DNA of 35,719 bases, from positions 1 through 35,719 of the forward strand of contig NZ_JAUCGJ010000048.1 of assembly GCF_030378065.1 (NCBI RefSeq). The letters run 5' to 3'. Position numbers and translations under genes: made by a program. Source of the DNA: Candidatus Venteria ishoeyi. Lineage in GTDB: Bacteria; Pseudomonadota; Gammaproteobacteria; Beggiatoales; Beggiatoaceae. Below, one piece after another: positions 8,863-19,600 of this stretch (position 1 is its first letter; each line of letters starts with the position of its first letter). The notes below the pieces were generated by a model. It was not told the DNA's origin, did not search any database, and was given only the letters and a program-made list of their open reading frames with translations.

Positions 8863-11053
8863 CGCCAGCAGTCAACCCCTACGCAATGATGAGTTGGTGC
8901 TCGATGCTTGTCGTAAAGATACTTTACCCAGTCGTTTATTGCTGGCTTTGCAACAGGGCATTCCATTATCGCCAGATAGCTGGCCTTTGCCTGTTTTACT
9001 TTTCAAGACAACTAAAGACTCAAAATCTGCCCGTCTTATTCAAGTTGCATTGGAAAATCAAACACAAGGTCGTTATGCGCAAGCTGTTACCCAATTAGAA
9101 CAAGCCTGGGAAATAGCAAAACAAAGTGGCAATCCAGCGCAACAAGCGCAGGTGCAAATCCATCTCAGTGCTTTGTGGTTAGCTCGGCAAATTCCTAATG
9201 TTGCCTGGAAACATAGTAAACAGGCAATGGAGTTAGTTAAGCAGGTTAGTGATAAGGCTATGCGTGATGCGCTAAAAGCACACATATTTAACTGGCAAGG
9301 GCTGATTTGGGCTATCTCTGAAAAATATGTCAAAGCACAAAAATCACTACAACAGGCGCGTTCTCAGCTTGTTTCTACATCAAACATGGATGAAGAACGA
9401 ATAACTTTATTGCGTAATATTCGCTTTAACCAATTACGTGTAGCCTTGTATCAAAAGGACAAAGTCACTGTTCAGCATTTGTTGCAGGAATTTTCAAATC
9501 AGTTGCCGTTGTTTGAACGTTTGCGTTTAGTCCAATTGGGCATTTTTGCTGTGCAACAAAGCTATGATGCCGAGTTGAGTGCTTGGCTGCATGAACAGCT
9601 GGTTCAGGTAGAAACAGATGATGCTAATTTATTAGCCTATTTACATGGCTATCGTGGCATCCTGTTATTGTTGCAAAATCATCCTAATGCTCCACAGGCA
9701 TTGCATCAGGCAATTTTTCATGCGCAAGCACGTCCTGATAGCTTGTATCGTTGGCAATGGTGGCTAGGTCGTTGGCATCAGGCACAAGGTGATTGGCAGG
9801 CAGCAGAGCAAGCTTATCAACACGCTATTCAGCATTTACGCAGTATTCGCTTAGCTTTGTACAACCAACCTCGTGATATGCGTCGCGTATTTGTCGAGCG
9901 AATTCGTCCTGTTTATTACGACTTAACGGATATGCAGTTGCGCAAAGGTCAATTACAACAAGCGCGTCTAACCTTGGAACAACTCAAACAGGCAGAGTTA
10001 GAAGACTATTTTCAAGATGCCTGTTTGTTGGTGACAGAATCGCAAATTGTGCCTGAAGAGTTAGGTGCAGGGATCGCCGTGTTGTATCCGATTTTATTGT
10101 CAGATCGTTTGGAACTCTTGCTAAGTGTGGACGGCCAGTTGCAGCATTTTAGTGTCAATGTAGCAGCCAGCAAGATAAGCAAGATCACGCAAAAATTCAG
10201 GAGTAACCTGCAAAATCCAAGTCGTTTTAGTTTTATAAGGCAGGCCAAACAACTTTATCAATGGCTGATTACACCAATTTTTCCAACTCTGGAAGCACAT
10301 GATGTAAAAACCTTGGTGCTGATCCCTGACGGTGTGTTGCGCGGCATTCCACCAGCTGCTCTGCATAATGGTAAGCAGTTTTTGATTGAACAATTTGCAC
10401 TCAGTGTGAGTCCTACTTTGCAATTACGTCTTATCGCGCAAACCCCAGCGCAAAAACAAGTCATGTTGGCGGGGTTATCGGATGCGGTACAAGGTTTCGC
10501 GCCACTGCCAGCGGTTGAGCATGAACTGCAATATTTGCAAAAGCTATATCCCGATGAGCCTAAATTATTTAACCAAAGTTTTTCCATTGAAAATCTGCGT
10601 ACTCGTTTTAGTCAAACGAACTATAATATCTTGCATTTTGCCTCTCATGCGCAATTCAAACGCAATCCTGCTGAAACCTTCTTGCTCAGCTATCAAGATA
10701 AAATTACTTTGGATTTACTCAACGAATTACTCAGCCTGCAAAAATATGATGAACACGCCCTACAACTGCTGACCTTGAGTGCGTGTCAAACAGCAGTGGG
10801 GGATGAACGCGCCGCACTTGGCTTAGCGGGGGTTGCGATTAAAGCAGGTGCAGCAAGTGCCTTGGCAAGTCTCTGGTTTGTCAATGACGAAGCGACTTCG
10901 CGCTTAATGGTGAATTTTTATCAGGCTTTACAAAATGTGGCTTATAACAAAGCGGAAGCCTTACAAACGGCACAATTGGCGTTAATTAAAGATCGGCGAT
11001 TTCGCCATCCTGCTTATTGGGCAGCATTTTTGTTAATTGGCAATTGGTATTAG
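6284..11053 (+). CDS. Haemagglutinin-type (TPS) exoprotein fused to TPR and CHAT protease domain
   Basis: The product has about 1589 residues. A short signal peptide (MRFWCWIGLLNCLPLIAHG) is followed by the filamentous-haemagglutinin N-terminal secretion domain (LNGVLRATMPNAEVYFLNP and NPYGILFG near 95-120), then a long glycine-rich repetitive region with a beta-helix look. A helical TPR-like region of about 400 residues follows, then a CHAT (caspase-HetF-associated) domain. The likely catalytic pair is His1455 in FASHAQF and Cys1501 in SACQTA. TPS exoproteins cross the outer membrane through a TpsB pore; none is in the window. The start at 6284 is chosen because the paralogue shares sequence only from this ATG. 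FHA-CHAT fusions are known from cyanobacteria and Beggiatoa-like bacteria; a surface or secreted cysteine protease is the inferred role. Confidence 0.88.
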   Translation: MRFWCWIGLLNCLPLIAHGEIVSDGTLGAVQSLSGPDFHVGAELGQQAGNNLFHSFSTFNLHLGESATFSGPDAIANVITRVTGGKASQLNGVLRATMPNAEVYFLNPYGILFGSEFTLDVPGSFHASTADYLRLGEKAYFYTDTQQVSQFHSDPPQAFGFLDKPVAGISVKGRGEITVDDLTTNLSASSTNELRILNEPTQTGLHLKAGGTLSLIGGDLSISQGTYLPEYEVSPNGSIITGTTYVPLLSAEAGRIHLVAVAGAGEVVIGEAQNPKVTELGNIQLSGKSFLSTSGESGGTILLRAGEIEILDSKLNTSNFGNKDSDGGLDIHAENIYLSEDTHLEAVAHSTGKGGDIHLHAGELLQLSDKNGPTDMTTISVQTFGQGTGGTLSVTAKNIEILGNSLIANQSQGEGDSGDLIIQAERIALLGDNDFATNNAKGINGGLGKTAQDAHGGDIVIETGDLILTQGMVIRQAVVGQGEPGKLKILASSTVTVKGADSSKGFSSAIVADSVSAAEVDESGTPIKGSSAGKAGNIDLHVHHLVLEDGGRIAANSTSPGAIGSSAGAGEVHVQAEHIEIRGVNPYGRNNDGFGSGIYSQSFGETAGDGGTITINTQTLTLEDGGVIHSGTNNASNAGDLHITVGGIARFSGDSADIALLEAGQSQSHYQHNPSYSGADEANFSSSGLRSSSQSQLESGGEGGIIELSAGQLILEKGAGVSSQSNGGGLAGNIQMAIQGAVQLSNAVISTESASSGGGQIDITADGLIHLRAAKITTSVRGGKENGGNINLSNIAAPLVLDRSQIIARTDAGRGGDIDLRTRALLQSTGTIVDASSHLGIDGTVETRELEHDASDSVFIASSQPLRNDELVLDACRKDTLPSRLLLALQQGIPLSPDSWPLPVLLFKTTKDSKSARLIQVALENQTQGRYAQAVTQLEQAWEIAKQSGNPAQQAQVQIHLSALWLARQIPNVAWKHSKQAMELVKQVSDKAMRDALKAHIFNWQGLIWAISEKYVKAQKSLQQARSQLVSTSNMDEERITLLRNIRFNQLRVALYQKDKVTVQHLLQEFSNQLPLFERLRLVQLGIFAVQQSYDAELSAWLHEQLVQVETDDANLLAYLHGYRGILLLLQNHPNAPQALHQAIFHAQARPDSLYRWQWWLGRWHQAQGDWQAAEQAYQHAIQHLRSIRLALYNQPRDMRRVFVERIRPVYYDLTDMQLRKGQLQQARLTLEQLKQAELEDYFQDACLLVTESQIVPEELGAGIAVLYPILLSDRLELLLSVDGQLQHFSVNVAASKISKITQKFRSNLQNPSRFSFIRQAKQLYQWLITPIFPTLEAHDVKTLVLIPDGVLRGIPPAALHNGKQFLIEQFALSVSPTLQLRLIAQTPAQKQVMLAGLSDAVQGFAPLPAVEHELQYLQKLYPDEPKLFNQSFSIENLRTRFSQTNYNILHFASHAQFKRNPAETFLLSYQDKITLDLLNELLSLQKYDEHALQLLTLSACQTAVGDERAALGLAGVAIKAGAASALASLWFVNDEATSRLMVNFYQALQNVAYNKAEALQTAQLALIKDRRFRHPAYWAAFLLIGNWY

Positions 11054-11350
11054 TGTGATTTTGGCCTAATTCTGAGGTGCCCTATTGCTGAAAAAGCTAA
11101 TTTTTAATCTGGCATTATGCTAACGCCGTTTTTTTCCGGTTGCAACAGAGCTTCCGTATCGCTTGCAGGCAGTTTTTGAGTGTATCGAAGTATTTTACAA
11201 CCATCAACGCAAACTGTAGTGGTGAGAAAATAACTTCCTTATCTTGCTTAAATAGCAAAAAAAGGAAAAGCGTGTTTTGATTACCGTCTCCTAACTCCCG
11301 CCTGCAAGGTGGGGAGACTGTTTGCACTCACTTTTAGGGCAGAAATAAAA
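11054..11350. other. Spacer between the paralogues, with IS3 debris
   Basis: This stretch separates the stop of the FHA-CHAT gene from the ATG of its paralogue. It holds the 3' scrap of an IS3-type transposase (11124-11219) and otherwise no recognisable gene. Its sequence is unrelated to the region upstream of 6284, so the second paralogue must have a different promoter. A minus-strand frame here (11115-11327) shows no family features. Confidence 0.5.
11124..11219 (+). pseudogene. C-terminal remnant of an IS3-family transposase
   Basis: A short open stretch ends in LQAVFECIEVFYNHQRKL followed by TAG. This closely resembles the end of the integrase-core transposase of IS3-family elements, where a segment like AVFEYIEVFYN.RRRHS precedes the terminus. 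The usual following HSALGYLSP segment is gone and the frame opens just after a stop at 11121, so only about 30 codons survive. No inverted repeats were identified. Confidence 0.55.
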
Positions 11351-13929
11351 ATGCGTTTTTGGTGCTGGATAGGATTATTAAATTGCTTACCATTAATTGC
11401 ACATGGCGAGATTGTTAGTGATGGTACGCTGGGGGCAGTCCAATCCTTATCCGGGCCGGACTTTCACATCGGTGCGGAACTAGGGCAGCAGGCCGGTAAT
11501 AACCTCTTTCACAGCTTTTCCACATTTAATCTCCATCTTGGTGAATCAGCGACCTTTTCCGGGCCTGATGCGATTGCAAATGTCATCACCCGCGTTACCG
11601 GGGGAAAAGCCTCTCAACTCAATGGTGTGCTACGCGCTACCATGCCAAATGCCGAAGTCTATTTTCTCAATCCATACGGTATTTTGTTCGGATCTGAATT
11701 TACCCTGGATGTGCCAGGCAGCTTTCACGCTTCCACTGCGGATTATCTGCGCCTGGGTGAAAAGGCTTATTTTTATACCGATACGCAGCAGGTTTCTCAG
11801 TTCCACAGTGATCCCCCACAAGCCTTCGGTTTTTTAGACATACCGGTGGCCGGTATCAGTGTGAAAGGACGTGGAGAAATTACTGTTGATGATTTGACGA
11901 CAAATTTATCGGCATCGTCAACTAATGAATTAAGAATATTAAATGAACCCACTCAAACCGGATTGCATCTCAAAGCGGGTAGCACGCTGTCTTTAATTGG
12001 CGGTGATTTAAGTATCAGCCAAGGCACTTATCTGCCGGAGTATGAGGTTTCCCCCAATGGCAGTATTATCACAGGCACTACCTATGTGCCGCTGTTTTCG
12101 GCAGAAGCGGGACGTATCCATCTTGTTGCCGTGGCAGGCGCAGGCGAAGTGGTAATTGGTGAAGCACAAAATCCCAAAGTGACTGAATTGGGTAATATTC
12201 AGCTTAGCGGTAAAAGCTTCTTGAGCACCAGTGGTGAGAGTGGTGGGACAATTCTGCTACGTGCCGGGGAGATTGAAATACTTGACAGCAAATTGAATAC
12301 CAGCAATTTTGGCAATAAAGACAGTGATGGCGGTCTGGATATTCACGCTGAGAATATTTACCTGAGTGAAGATACTCATTTGGAAGCCGTTGCGCACAGC
12401 ACAGGTAAAGGCGGTGATATCCACTTGCATGCCGGGGAACTTTTACAACTCAGTGACAAAAACGGGCCTACAGACATGACCACTATCTCAGTCCAGACCT
12501 TTGGGCAGGGAACGGGGGGAACGCTCTCAGTTACAGCTAAAAATATAGAAATTTTGGGTAATTCACTGATTGCCAATCAGAGTCAGGGAGAAGGCGACAG
12601 CGGTGATCTGATTATACAGGCGGAACGGATTGCTTTGTTGGGAGACAATGATTTTGCAACAAATAACGCTAAAGGGATTAATGGGGGACTCGGGAAAACG
12701 GCACAGGACGCGCACGGCGGCGATATCGTGATCGAAACCGGGGATTTGATCTTAACGCAAGGTATGGTGATTCGTCAGGCCGTGGTGGGGCAAGGTGAGC
12801 CGGGAAAACTGAAAATTCTTGCCAGTAGTACGGTGACAGTTAAAGGCGCGGACTCCAGCAAAGGTTTCAGCAGTGCTATTGTGGCGGATTCCGTATCAGC
12901 TGCCGAGGTTGATGAATCGGGTACGCCCATTAAGGGTTCATCTGCCGGTAAAGCAGGGAATATTGATTTGCATGTACATCATTTAGTGTTGGAAGACGGT
13001 GGACGCATCGCAGCCAATTCCACTTCTCCAGGTGCTATTGGCAGCAGTGCTGGCGCGGGTGAAGTTCATGTTCAGGCTGAACACATCGAAATTCGCGGCG
13101 TCAATCCTTATGGCAGAAACAATGACGGCTTTGGCTCCGGTATTTACTCACAAAGCTTCGGCGAAACGGCGGGGGATGGAGGCACCATTACCATTAACAC
13201 GCAAACGCTTACTCTGGAAGACGGCGGCATTATTCACAGTGGCACCAACAACGCATCCAATGCCGGTGACTTGCATATCACGGTAGGCGGCATTGCCCGT
13301 TTCAGTGGAGACTCTGCGGATATTGCCTTATTGGAAGCAGGTCAGAGCCAGAGTCATTACCAGCATAATCCCAGTTATTCCGGGGCTGATGAGGCAAATT
13401 TCTCCAGCAGTGGTTTACGCTCCAGTTCACAAAGCCAGTTGGAAAGCGGGGGGAAAGGCGGCATTATTGAACTCAGTGCAGGGCAATTAATACTAGAAAA
13501 GGGTGCGGGTGTGAGCAGCCAAAGTAATGGCGGCGGTTTGGCGGGAAATATTCAGATGGTTATTCAAGGTGCAGTGCAACTTAGCAATGCCGTTATTTCC
13601 ACGGAATCCGCCAGTAGTGGTGGTGGACAAATTGATATCACCGCAGATGGACTCATCCATTTACGTGCTGCAAAAATCACCACCAGCGTACGTGGTGGCA
13701 AGGAAAATGGTGGCAATATCAATTTAAGCAATATTGCTGCACCATTGGTTTTGAATCGCAGCAGGCTTATCGCCCGCGCTGATGCCGGGCACGGCGGAGA
13801 TATTGATCTCCGCACCCGTGCTTTACTTCAGTCAACAGGTACGATAGTGGATGCAAGCTCGCATCTGGGCATTGACGGCACAGTGGAAACCCACGAAGCG
13901 GAGCATAATGGCAGTGACAGTGTTTTTAC
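11339..13929 (+). repeat. 2.6-kb near-identical repeat, copy B
   Basis: This is the partner of 6272-8862 at offset 5067. The substitutions include FHV/FHI, DKPV/DIPV, AGGTL/AGSTL, VPLL/VPLF, GGE/GGK and IQMA/IQMV, and the last roughly 180 bp carry many more. Both copies remain fully open. Confidence 0.93.
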
Positions 13930-14071
13930 CATCAGCGGCCAATTTCTGCGGGGAGATGCTTTCAGCCAAAATTTTTGTGAAGGTACCACAGGGCTGGCTG
14001 AGTTAAGTCGCTTTTCTTATGATACCCAGGCAGAAGGTAGTCATCAATCACCGGAGAGTTTGTTGCATTGA
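11351..14071 (+). CDS. Haemagglutinin-type (TPS) exoprotein without CHAT domain
   Basis: The product has about 906 residues. The signal peptide, TPS secretion domain and beta-helix region are almost the same as in the gene at 6284. After the shared segment SSHLGIDGTVET the protein takes its own tail of roughly 55 residues (around QNFCEGTTGLAELSRFSYD) and stops, with no TPR or CHAT part. The tail resembles the short Cys-containing end of ordinary cyanobacterial or Beggiatoa-type FHA proteins more than a random truncation, so this may be a complete adhesin. A TPR-CHAT protein is encoded nearby on the other strand (14204-16636), so the same parts exist here both fused and separate. ATG 11351 is chosen over an upstream in-frame ATG at 11309 because homology and the signal peptide begin there. 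Confidence 0.85.
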   Translation: MRFWCWIGLLNCLPLIAHGEIVSDGTLGAVQSLSGPDFHIGAELGQQAGNNLFHSFSTFNLHLGESATFSGPDAIANVITRVTGGKASQLNGVLRATMPNAEVYFLNPYGILFGSEFTLDVPGSFHASTADYLRLGEKAYFYTDTQQVSQFHSDPPQAFGFLDIPVAGISVKGRGEITVDDLTTNLSASSTNELRILNEPTQTGLHLKAGSTLSLIGGDLSISQGTYLPEYEVSPNGSIITGTTYVPLFSAEAGRIHLVAVAGAGEVVIGEAQNPKVTELGNIQLSGKSFLSTSGESGGTILLRAGEIEILDSKLNTSNFGNKDSDGGLDIHAENIYLSEDTHLEAVAHSTGKGGDIHLHAGELLQLSDKNGPTDMTTISVQTFGQGTGGTLSVTAKNIEILGNSLIANQSQGEGDSGDLIIQAERIALLGDNDFATNNAKGINGGLGKTAQDAHGGDIVIETGDLILTQGMVIRQAVVGQGEPGKLKILASSTVTVKGADSSKGFSSAIVADSVSAAEVDESGTPIKGSSAGKAGNIDLHVHHLVLEDGGRIAANSTSPGAIGSSAGAGEVHVQAEHIEIRGVNPYGRNNDGFGSGIYSQSFGETAGDGGTITINTQTLTLEDGGIIHSGTNNASNAGDLHITVGGIARFSGDSADIALLEAGQSQSHYQHNPSYSGADEANFSSSGLRSSSQSQLESGGKGGIIELSAGQLILEKGAGVSSQSNGGGLAGNIQMVIQGAVQLSNAVISTESASSGGGQIDITADGLIHLRAAKITTSVRGGKENGGNINLSNIAAPLVLNRSRLIARADAGHGGDIDLRTRALLQSTGTIVDASSHLGIDGTVETHEAEHNGSDSVFTISGQFLRGDAFSQNFCEGTTGLAELSRFSYDTQAEGSHQSPESLLH

Positions 14072-14203
14072 AAAGCCTATTCAACCTGAACTCGAGGTAA
14101 GGTTTTTAATAAAAAGTCATAAAATCCAGTGCGTACTATCAATAACTTAGAGCGATTTTCAACGCATTTAGCATTGAAAGAAGCTTATATCGAACTCAGC
14201 CTA

Positions 14204-16636
14204 TTAAAGCCACCCGCCAATCAATAAAAATGCTGACCAATAATAGGGATGGCGATAGCGTACAAACTCTGCACCTTTGAGCATTTTGATTTGCGCCTGC
14301 TGTAAAGCCTGGGCTTTAGTGATTCCTGTGTGCCATTGTCGGTAAAATTCCAGAATAACGGCGGGCGTGGCGACATCATCAACTTTCCATAAACTGGCGA
14401 GGGCGCTGTTAACACCGGCCTTTAAGGCGATGCCCGCCAGACCCAGGGCGGCGCGGTCATTACCGGTGGCGGTTTCACAGGCACTGAGGGTAAGTAAATC
14501 TATTTGTGTGCCAGCAATGTTTGTTGATTCCAATAATTGTTCCAGTTGATTCAAACGCAGCTTGCCTTCATAGGTCAGCAAAAAAGTTTGTTCCAGATTG
14601 CCGCTGAATTGACCATGCGTGGCAATATGAACCAGGCTATAATCTTCCTGGTCAAGTACTGCTGCCATCTCGCTGACTTTAAATGCCTGATTTAATAAAG
14701 TATCCTGGCTGCTCTGATATAATTTATGCAGATGCTGCACCTCGTATTCCACGCAAGGCAGTGCAGAAAATCCTTGATTGGGTTCAGACAGCCCTGCCAG
14801 CAAAGCCCGTTGTCGAGGAGGGGAAGCACTTTGCTTAGTGCTTAGCGTCAGGGAAGGCACCACAGCCAGCGCGTATTGTTCAATGGCAAAGTGCTCGCCA
14901 TCGTGCAGTGCGGCAAAAGGGATGGTGCGCAATGCACCGTCAGGTGCAATCACCAGGGTATTAATGTCGCGGCTGTCCAATGCTTCGCGCAGCGGCTCAA
15001 TAAGCCACTGATATAACACTTGCGCATGTTTGAGAAAGCCCCAGACTTGGGTATCCGTTTGCATCGGCATGATACCCCGTACACCGGGGGAACAATTGGC
15101 GGCAACAGCGCCGCCAATACTGCCGCGAGTGGCAGGCGCAGGGTGATGACGCAAGCCAGCTAATAATAAACGTGCTGCTTTGCGCAATTGTTTATGGCTG
15201 ACCGGCACCATAACCTGAAATAAGCCATCCTGGAATCCCAGCAATAATTCCAGACGGTCCTCCAGGACGATGGGATAGAGTATCGCAGTATGTTCATCCA
15301 GCCAGGTTTCCACCGCCTGCGGTTGCTGCTGCATAATAATGCAATCATCCTGAAAATAGGCTTGCAAATCTGCACTTTTAAAAGATTCAATACTGCTTCG
15401 CGCATCGCGTTGCAGTTTATCACGTTGCCTGTCATCGGATGTTATTCGCGCTTGTTGCAGCAGCAAATCCGCCAGTTCAAAATAAACCGGCGCAATACGC
15501 TCGCGAAAGCCCTCGGTTTTGGCGCAATATCCGGTTGTGGCATCGCGTGCGCGTACCGGGGTGAAGCTTGTTATAGCCTGACGATAGGCATTGGTTGCAG
15601 CATCCAGTTTGCCTTGGTGCTTGAATAATTGGCCCAGTTGCCGGTGCCATAAATACTCAAGTTTATTGCTCCCGCTTTGTTGGGTAAAAAACAAGGCGCG
15701 CCGGGTTAAACTCAGGGCTTGTTTAATATTGCCGGTATGTAAGCCATGCCTGCCCAAATAACCATAGGCATAAGCTTTGGCATGGGGGTGCTGCAAATGT
15801 TCAGCAGATTTTATGGCGCGCTGCAAGGTTTGTTTGGCAATGGCATCCAGTACAGAAACAGTTGTTGCACTGGCTTCATTGGTCAGCAACTGTGTCCGAA
15901 TATCACCCGCCAGCTTACCCAGTTTAACCAGTGCCAATACTTCGCTGTATTGATCCTGCCAACCCTGCACCAGTGGCAAGGTTTTTTGCAGCGCCTGGAT
16001 AATGGGCTGGAATAGATGCGCCATATCTGCGCCGGGATAGAGATTAAACAGTGCTTGCTCATAGAGGGTTTGCACGCGGTTGACCTGAATTTTGGCGTGT
16101 AGTTCATCCTTGTCCGCGTTTGCCAGTGCTTTAGCATAAGCTGCCAGTGCACCGTTATAGTCATAAGTGATATTCAGCCAATTGCCTTGTTGATTGAAAA
16201 GTTCGGCAAGTAGTTTGTGAGTATTTTTGGTGTCTGAGGTAAGGGTGCTATTTTCAGTTGCTTCCAAGGTTTGCGCCATTTCCAGCGCCTGTTGCAGATA
16301 TTTACCCGCTTGTGCCTGCTCTCCCTTTGCCAGATAGAGTTTGCTGAATTCATTTAATAATAAAACCTGCGCATGATCTGCCTGATTTTTCCGGGCAAGT
16401 CTCAGGGCTTGTTCCAGTATGCTTTGTGCTGCCTGGAACTGTCCCAATTGCCAGTAAGCTGAAGCCATACCCCGCCAGGTTTGCAGTTGTACACCGAGAT
16501 TCCGGGTGGGCGCTGAACGCCAACTGCTAATTGCTGCACTGTAACGGCCCTGGTTAAATGCATCGCGGGCATCATCCAGCGGTGCGGCATGAGCAAAAGG
16601 TGCGAAAATAAAGAAGATAAATAAGCAGATTTTCAT
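14204..16636 (-). CDS. Secreted TPR-CHAT domain protein (caspase-like)
   Basis: The 810-residue protein starts with a clear signal peptide ([17 protein letters not shown], cleavage after AHA). TPR-like helical repeats cover roughly residues 20-380, and a C-terminal CHAT domain carries the likely catalytic His674 (ATHGQF) and Cys720 (SACETA). It is a paralogue of the C-terminal part of the protein at 6284; both share YFQDxC, the AxLYPIxLxDRLELLL segment and a LIGxW terminus. CHAT domains are caspase-fold cysteine peptidases, many with TPR partners. An export signal implies action in the periplasm or outside. The ATG lies inside the stop of the upstream kinase gene (ATGA overlap, 16633-16636), so the two are translationally coupled. 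The protease target is unknown. Confidence 0.88.
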   Translation of the reverse strand: MKICLFIFFIFAPFAHAAPLDDARDAFNQGRYSAAISSWRSAPTRNLGVQLQTWRGMASAYWQLGQFQAAQSILEQALRLARKNQADHAQVLLLNEFSKLYLAKGEQAQAGKYLQQALEMAQTLEATENSTLTSDTKNTHKLLAELFNQQGNWLNITYDYNGALAAYAKALANADKDELHAKIQVNRVQTLYEQALFNLYPGADMAHLFQPIIQALQKTLPLVQGWQDQYSEVLALVKLGKLAGDIRTQLLTNEASATTVSVLDAIAKQTLQRAIKSAEHLQHPHAKAYAYGYLGRHGLHTGNIKQALSLTRRALFFTQQSGSNKLEYLWHRQLGQLFKHQGKLDAATNAYRQAITSFTPVRARDATTGYCAKTEGFRERIAPVYFELADLLLQQARITSDDRQRDKLQRDARSSIESFKSADLQAYFQDDCIIMQQQPQAVETWLDEHTAILYPIVLEDRLELLLGFQDGLFQVMVPVSHKQLRKAARLLLAGLRHHPAPATRGSIGGAVAANCSPGVRGIMPMQTDTQVWGFLKHAQVLYQWLIEPLREALDSRDINTLVIAPDGALRTIPFAALHDGEHFAIEQYALAVVPSLTLSTKQSASPPRQRALLAGLSEPNQGFSALPCVEYEVQHLHKLYQSSQDTLLNQAFKVSEMAAVLDQEDYSLVHIATHGQFSGNLEQTFLLTYEGKLRLNQLEQLLESTNIAGTQIDLLTLSACETATGNDRAALGLAGIALKAGVNSALASLWKVDDVATPAVILEFYRQWHTGITKAQALQQAQIKMLKGAEFVRYRHPYYWSAFLLIGGWL

Positions 16637-19600
16637 CTTTTTTCCTTGGCACGAATAAAATCTTCAAGTCCCAGCAGGTCGAAATCATCCAGCAATTGAC
16701 GGCTTTTGGTAACAAAATTTTGATAATCTGTACTCATATTTTTTATATCTGTCAACTGCACGGCAATACCCTCAATATCTCCCAGCTCAATTTTTTTCAG
16801 CAGCAGAGATACAACGTCTGACGGCGGGATAACAATTGCAAGTGGTATGTTTCGGCCTTGCTTCTGCCGCTTCTGATAAATCCACACCAAGTCTAAATGT
16901 TTTGCCATCACATCAAGCAAGTCATCAATATCCAGCGGCTTGGCTAAAAAAGCATTCGCGCCTGCATCCAGGCAGTGTTGACGATTTTCGGCGTAAACAC
17001 TGGCGGAAATTGCAATAATCGGTAGCCTTGTTTGACTCATCCGCACATGACGTATCAAGCTTTCTCCATCCATACCCGGCATACGGATATCGGTGATGAG
17101 CATATGTGGCTTGACCTGTGCCAGCAAACGCTGCGCAGCTTCTCCAGTTTCTGCTTCATAAGTTTTAAAACCCAGCGCTGTCAAGACCGTGATTAAAAAT
17201 GCTCGGTTCACGATCATGTCGTCAACCACCAGAATGCTTTGTACCGCGCCTCTATAACCAATACGGATTTTTTTTACACGCTCCACATGGGTGGTAAAAT
17301 TATCAGCGGTTCCCTGGGCAGGCACATTTAATACCAAATAAAAGGTCGTGCCTTGTCCAATGACCGTGCTAAGTTTGATTTCGCTGCCCATTAAATGCGC
17401 TAATTTCTGGCTAATGGTCAGCCCCAGCCCTGTCCCCGGTTTATTCTGGGTTTCTCCGGCAGCTTGATGAAAAATCTTAAAAATACGGCCTACGTCAGCA
17501 GGCGGGATACCAGGGCCAGTATCTTCGACAGAAAAATGCAGCATGGCAGGGTGGAGGTTAGCAACTTTCTGTGAGTTTCCCGCGTCCTTGCCGAGATTTT
17601 TTACTGCAAATGTCACCTGCCCGATATCGGTAAATTTCACCGCATTACCTAATAAATTAATAAGAATTTGTTGCAGCCGTTTTTCATCGGCATAAATATT
17701 TTCAGGTAAATCCGGCGCAAAATCGGTGATAAAGGCAATCTCTTTTTGCTCTGCCTGAATGCGAATAAGCGCCGTGATAGCTTGTAAAAATGACGCAAAG
17801 TTAAACTTATCACGCTGTAAAGACACTTTACCCGCTTCTACCTTGGCAATATCCAGTACATCATTAATTAAATTCAGCAGGTGTTTGCCACTATGCTCAA
17901 TGGTGTGTACGTGGTTTTGTTGAACCTCGCTCAGAGAGGTATGACGCCTGAGTATTTGCGTATAACCCAAAATACCATTCAGTGGTGTGCGCAGTTCATG
18001 GCTCATGCTGGCAAGAAACGCGCTTTTGGCCTGATTGGCGGATTCCGCCTGGTGTTTGGCTTTAGAGAGTTCATGGGTGCGCTGTGCGACTTCACTTTTC
18101 AGTTGGCGGTGGTAAGCCTTTAAGTTATAAACCCGCCAGCGGTAGAGCGCCGTCAGTAATAGCAGCACTGAGAGCGTGGCAAACCACAGAAACCAGGTAC
18201 GCTGCCACCAGGGTGGATGGATAGTCAGGCGCAGTTCACGCGGCTCTTCATTCCACAGACCATCGTTATTGGCAACTTTGAGTTGAAACGCATACTGCCC
18301 CGGCGGCACGTTGGTATAAAAAGCTTCACGTCGTTCGCCTGATGCATTCCAGGTTTGATCAAAACCTTGCAGGCGATAGGCATAACGGTTTTTATGCGGC
18401 TGAATAAAATTCAGTGCCGCGAACTCAAACGAGAAAAAATTCTGTCGCCAATCCAGTTCTATTTCATGGGTGAAATTCAGCGCCTGGGTTAAAGGACTGT
18501 CCACAGCAACACTCAGGGGTTTTCCGAACAATTTAACAGCAGTCAAGGCAGGACGCGGCACAACAGGATTATGTTGAAAAGTTTCAGGATAAAACAGGTT
18601 AAAACCGTTAATACCACCAAACAGCAGTTTGCCGTCTTGCCCTTGCCAAGCTGCGGCACGAAATTCGCGGCTCTGTAAACCGTCCACCACATCATAGCAT
18701 TGGTAGGTTTCCGTATCTGCTGCAAAGCGGCATAAGCCCTGGTTTCCACTTAACCACAAATAACCTTGGGTATCTTCCTGGATAGCATAAATGAAGGCTC
18801 CCGGCAGCCCGTCTGGATTAGCATAGTGGCGGAAACTAAGCGTTGCAGCCTGCCATTGGCTGAAACCGCCGCCCAGCGTGCCTATCCATAAACGCCCTTG
18901 GCTATCCTCAAAAATAGCGCTGACATCATTGTTTCTTAAACTCCCGGGGTCGTCTTTATGGTGCTGGAAATGCTCAAAACGATCATTGACCCGGCGATTC
19001 AGACCACCACCTTGAGTGCCTGCCCATAAGGTATTTTTACTGTCTACATACAGACTGAGAATCATGTCATGGCTAAGACTGTGGGCATTATCAGGCGCAT
19101 GGCGATAATGCTCAAAATCCACCTGCTCCTGCCCATCTGGCTGTAAAGACAAGCGATTCAAACCCTCCCGTGTGCCCACCCATAAATACCCCTGCTGATC
19201 TTCAGCGATGGCGCGGATGCGGTTATTACTCAAACTGTGTGGATTATCAGGCTGGTGTTGGAAATGAATGAAGCTGTTTTGCGCTGTTTGCAGTGCCAGC
19301 CCACCGCCAAAAGTACCCACCCAGAGGCGCTGAAATTTATCTTCATGCAGGGCAAAAATCATCTCATGGGGCAGGCTGTCGGCTTGCTCCGGGTTGGGCA
19401 GGTAATGTCTGAACCCCCCCAGGTTCTCATCCCAGCGATTAAGACCATTTTTGGTGCCAACCCATAAAACCCCAAAGTCATCTTCCAGTAATGACCAGAC
19501 CTGATTATTACTGAGGCTGTGGGGATCAAAAGGCATTTGCTGATAATGAAAAAAATGATGCTGATAAGGACTGTAAATATTGATTCCACCACCATCCGTA

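Noticed and set aside
7200-9000. Glycine-rich repeats as a possible CRISPR or tandem DNA repeat
   Set aside because: The repetition is at the protein level (beta-helix turns) and there is no regular DNA repeat with unique spacers.
11115-11327. Minus-strand frame of 70 codons between the exoprotein genes
   Set aside because: It has no family features and lies opposite the IS3 transposase remnant.
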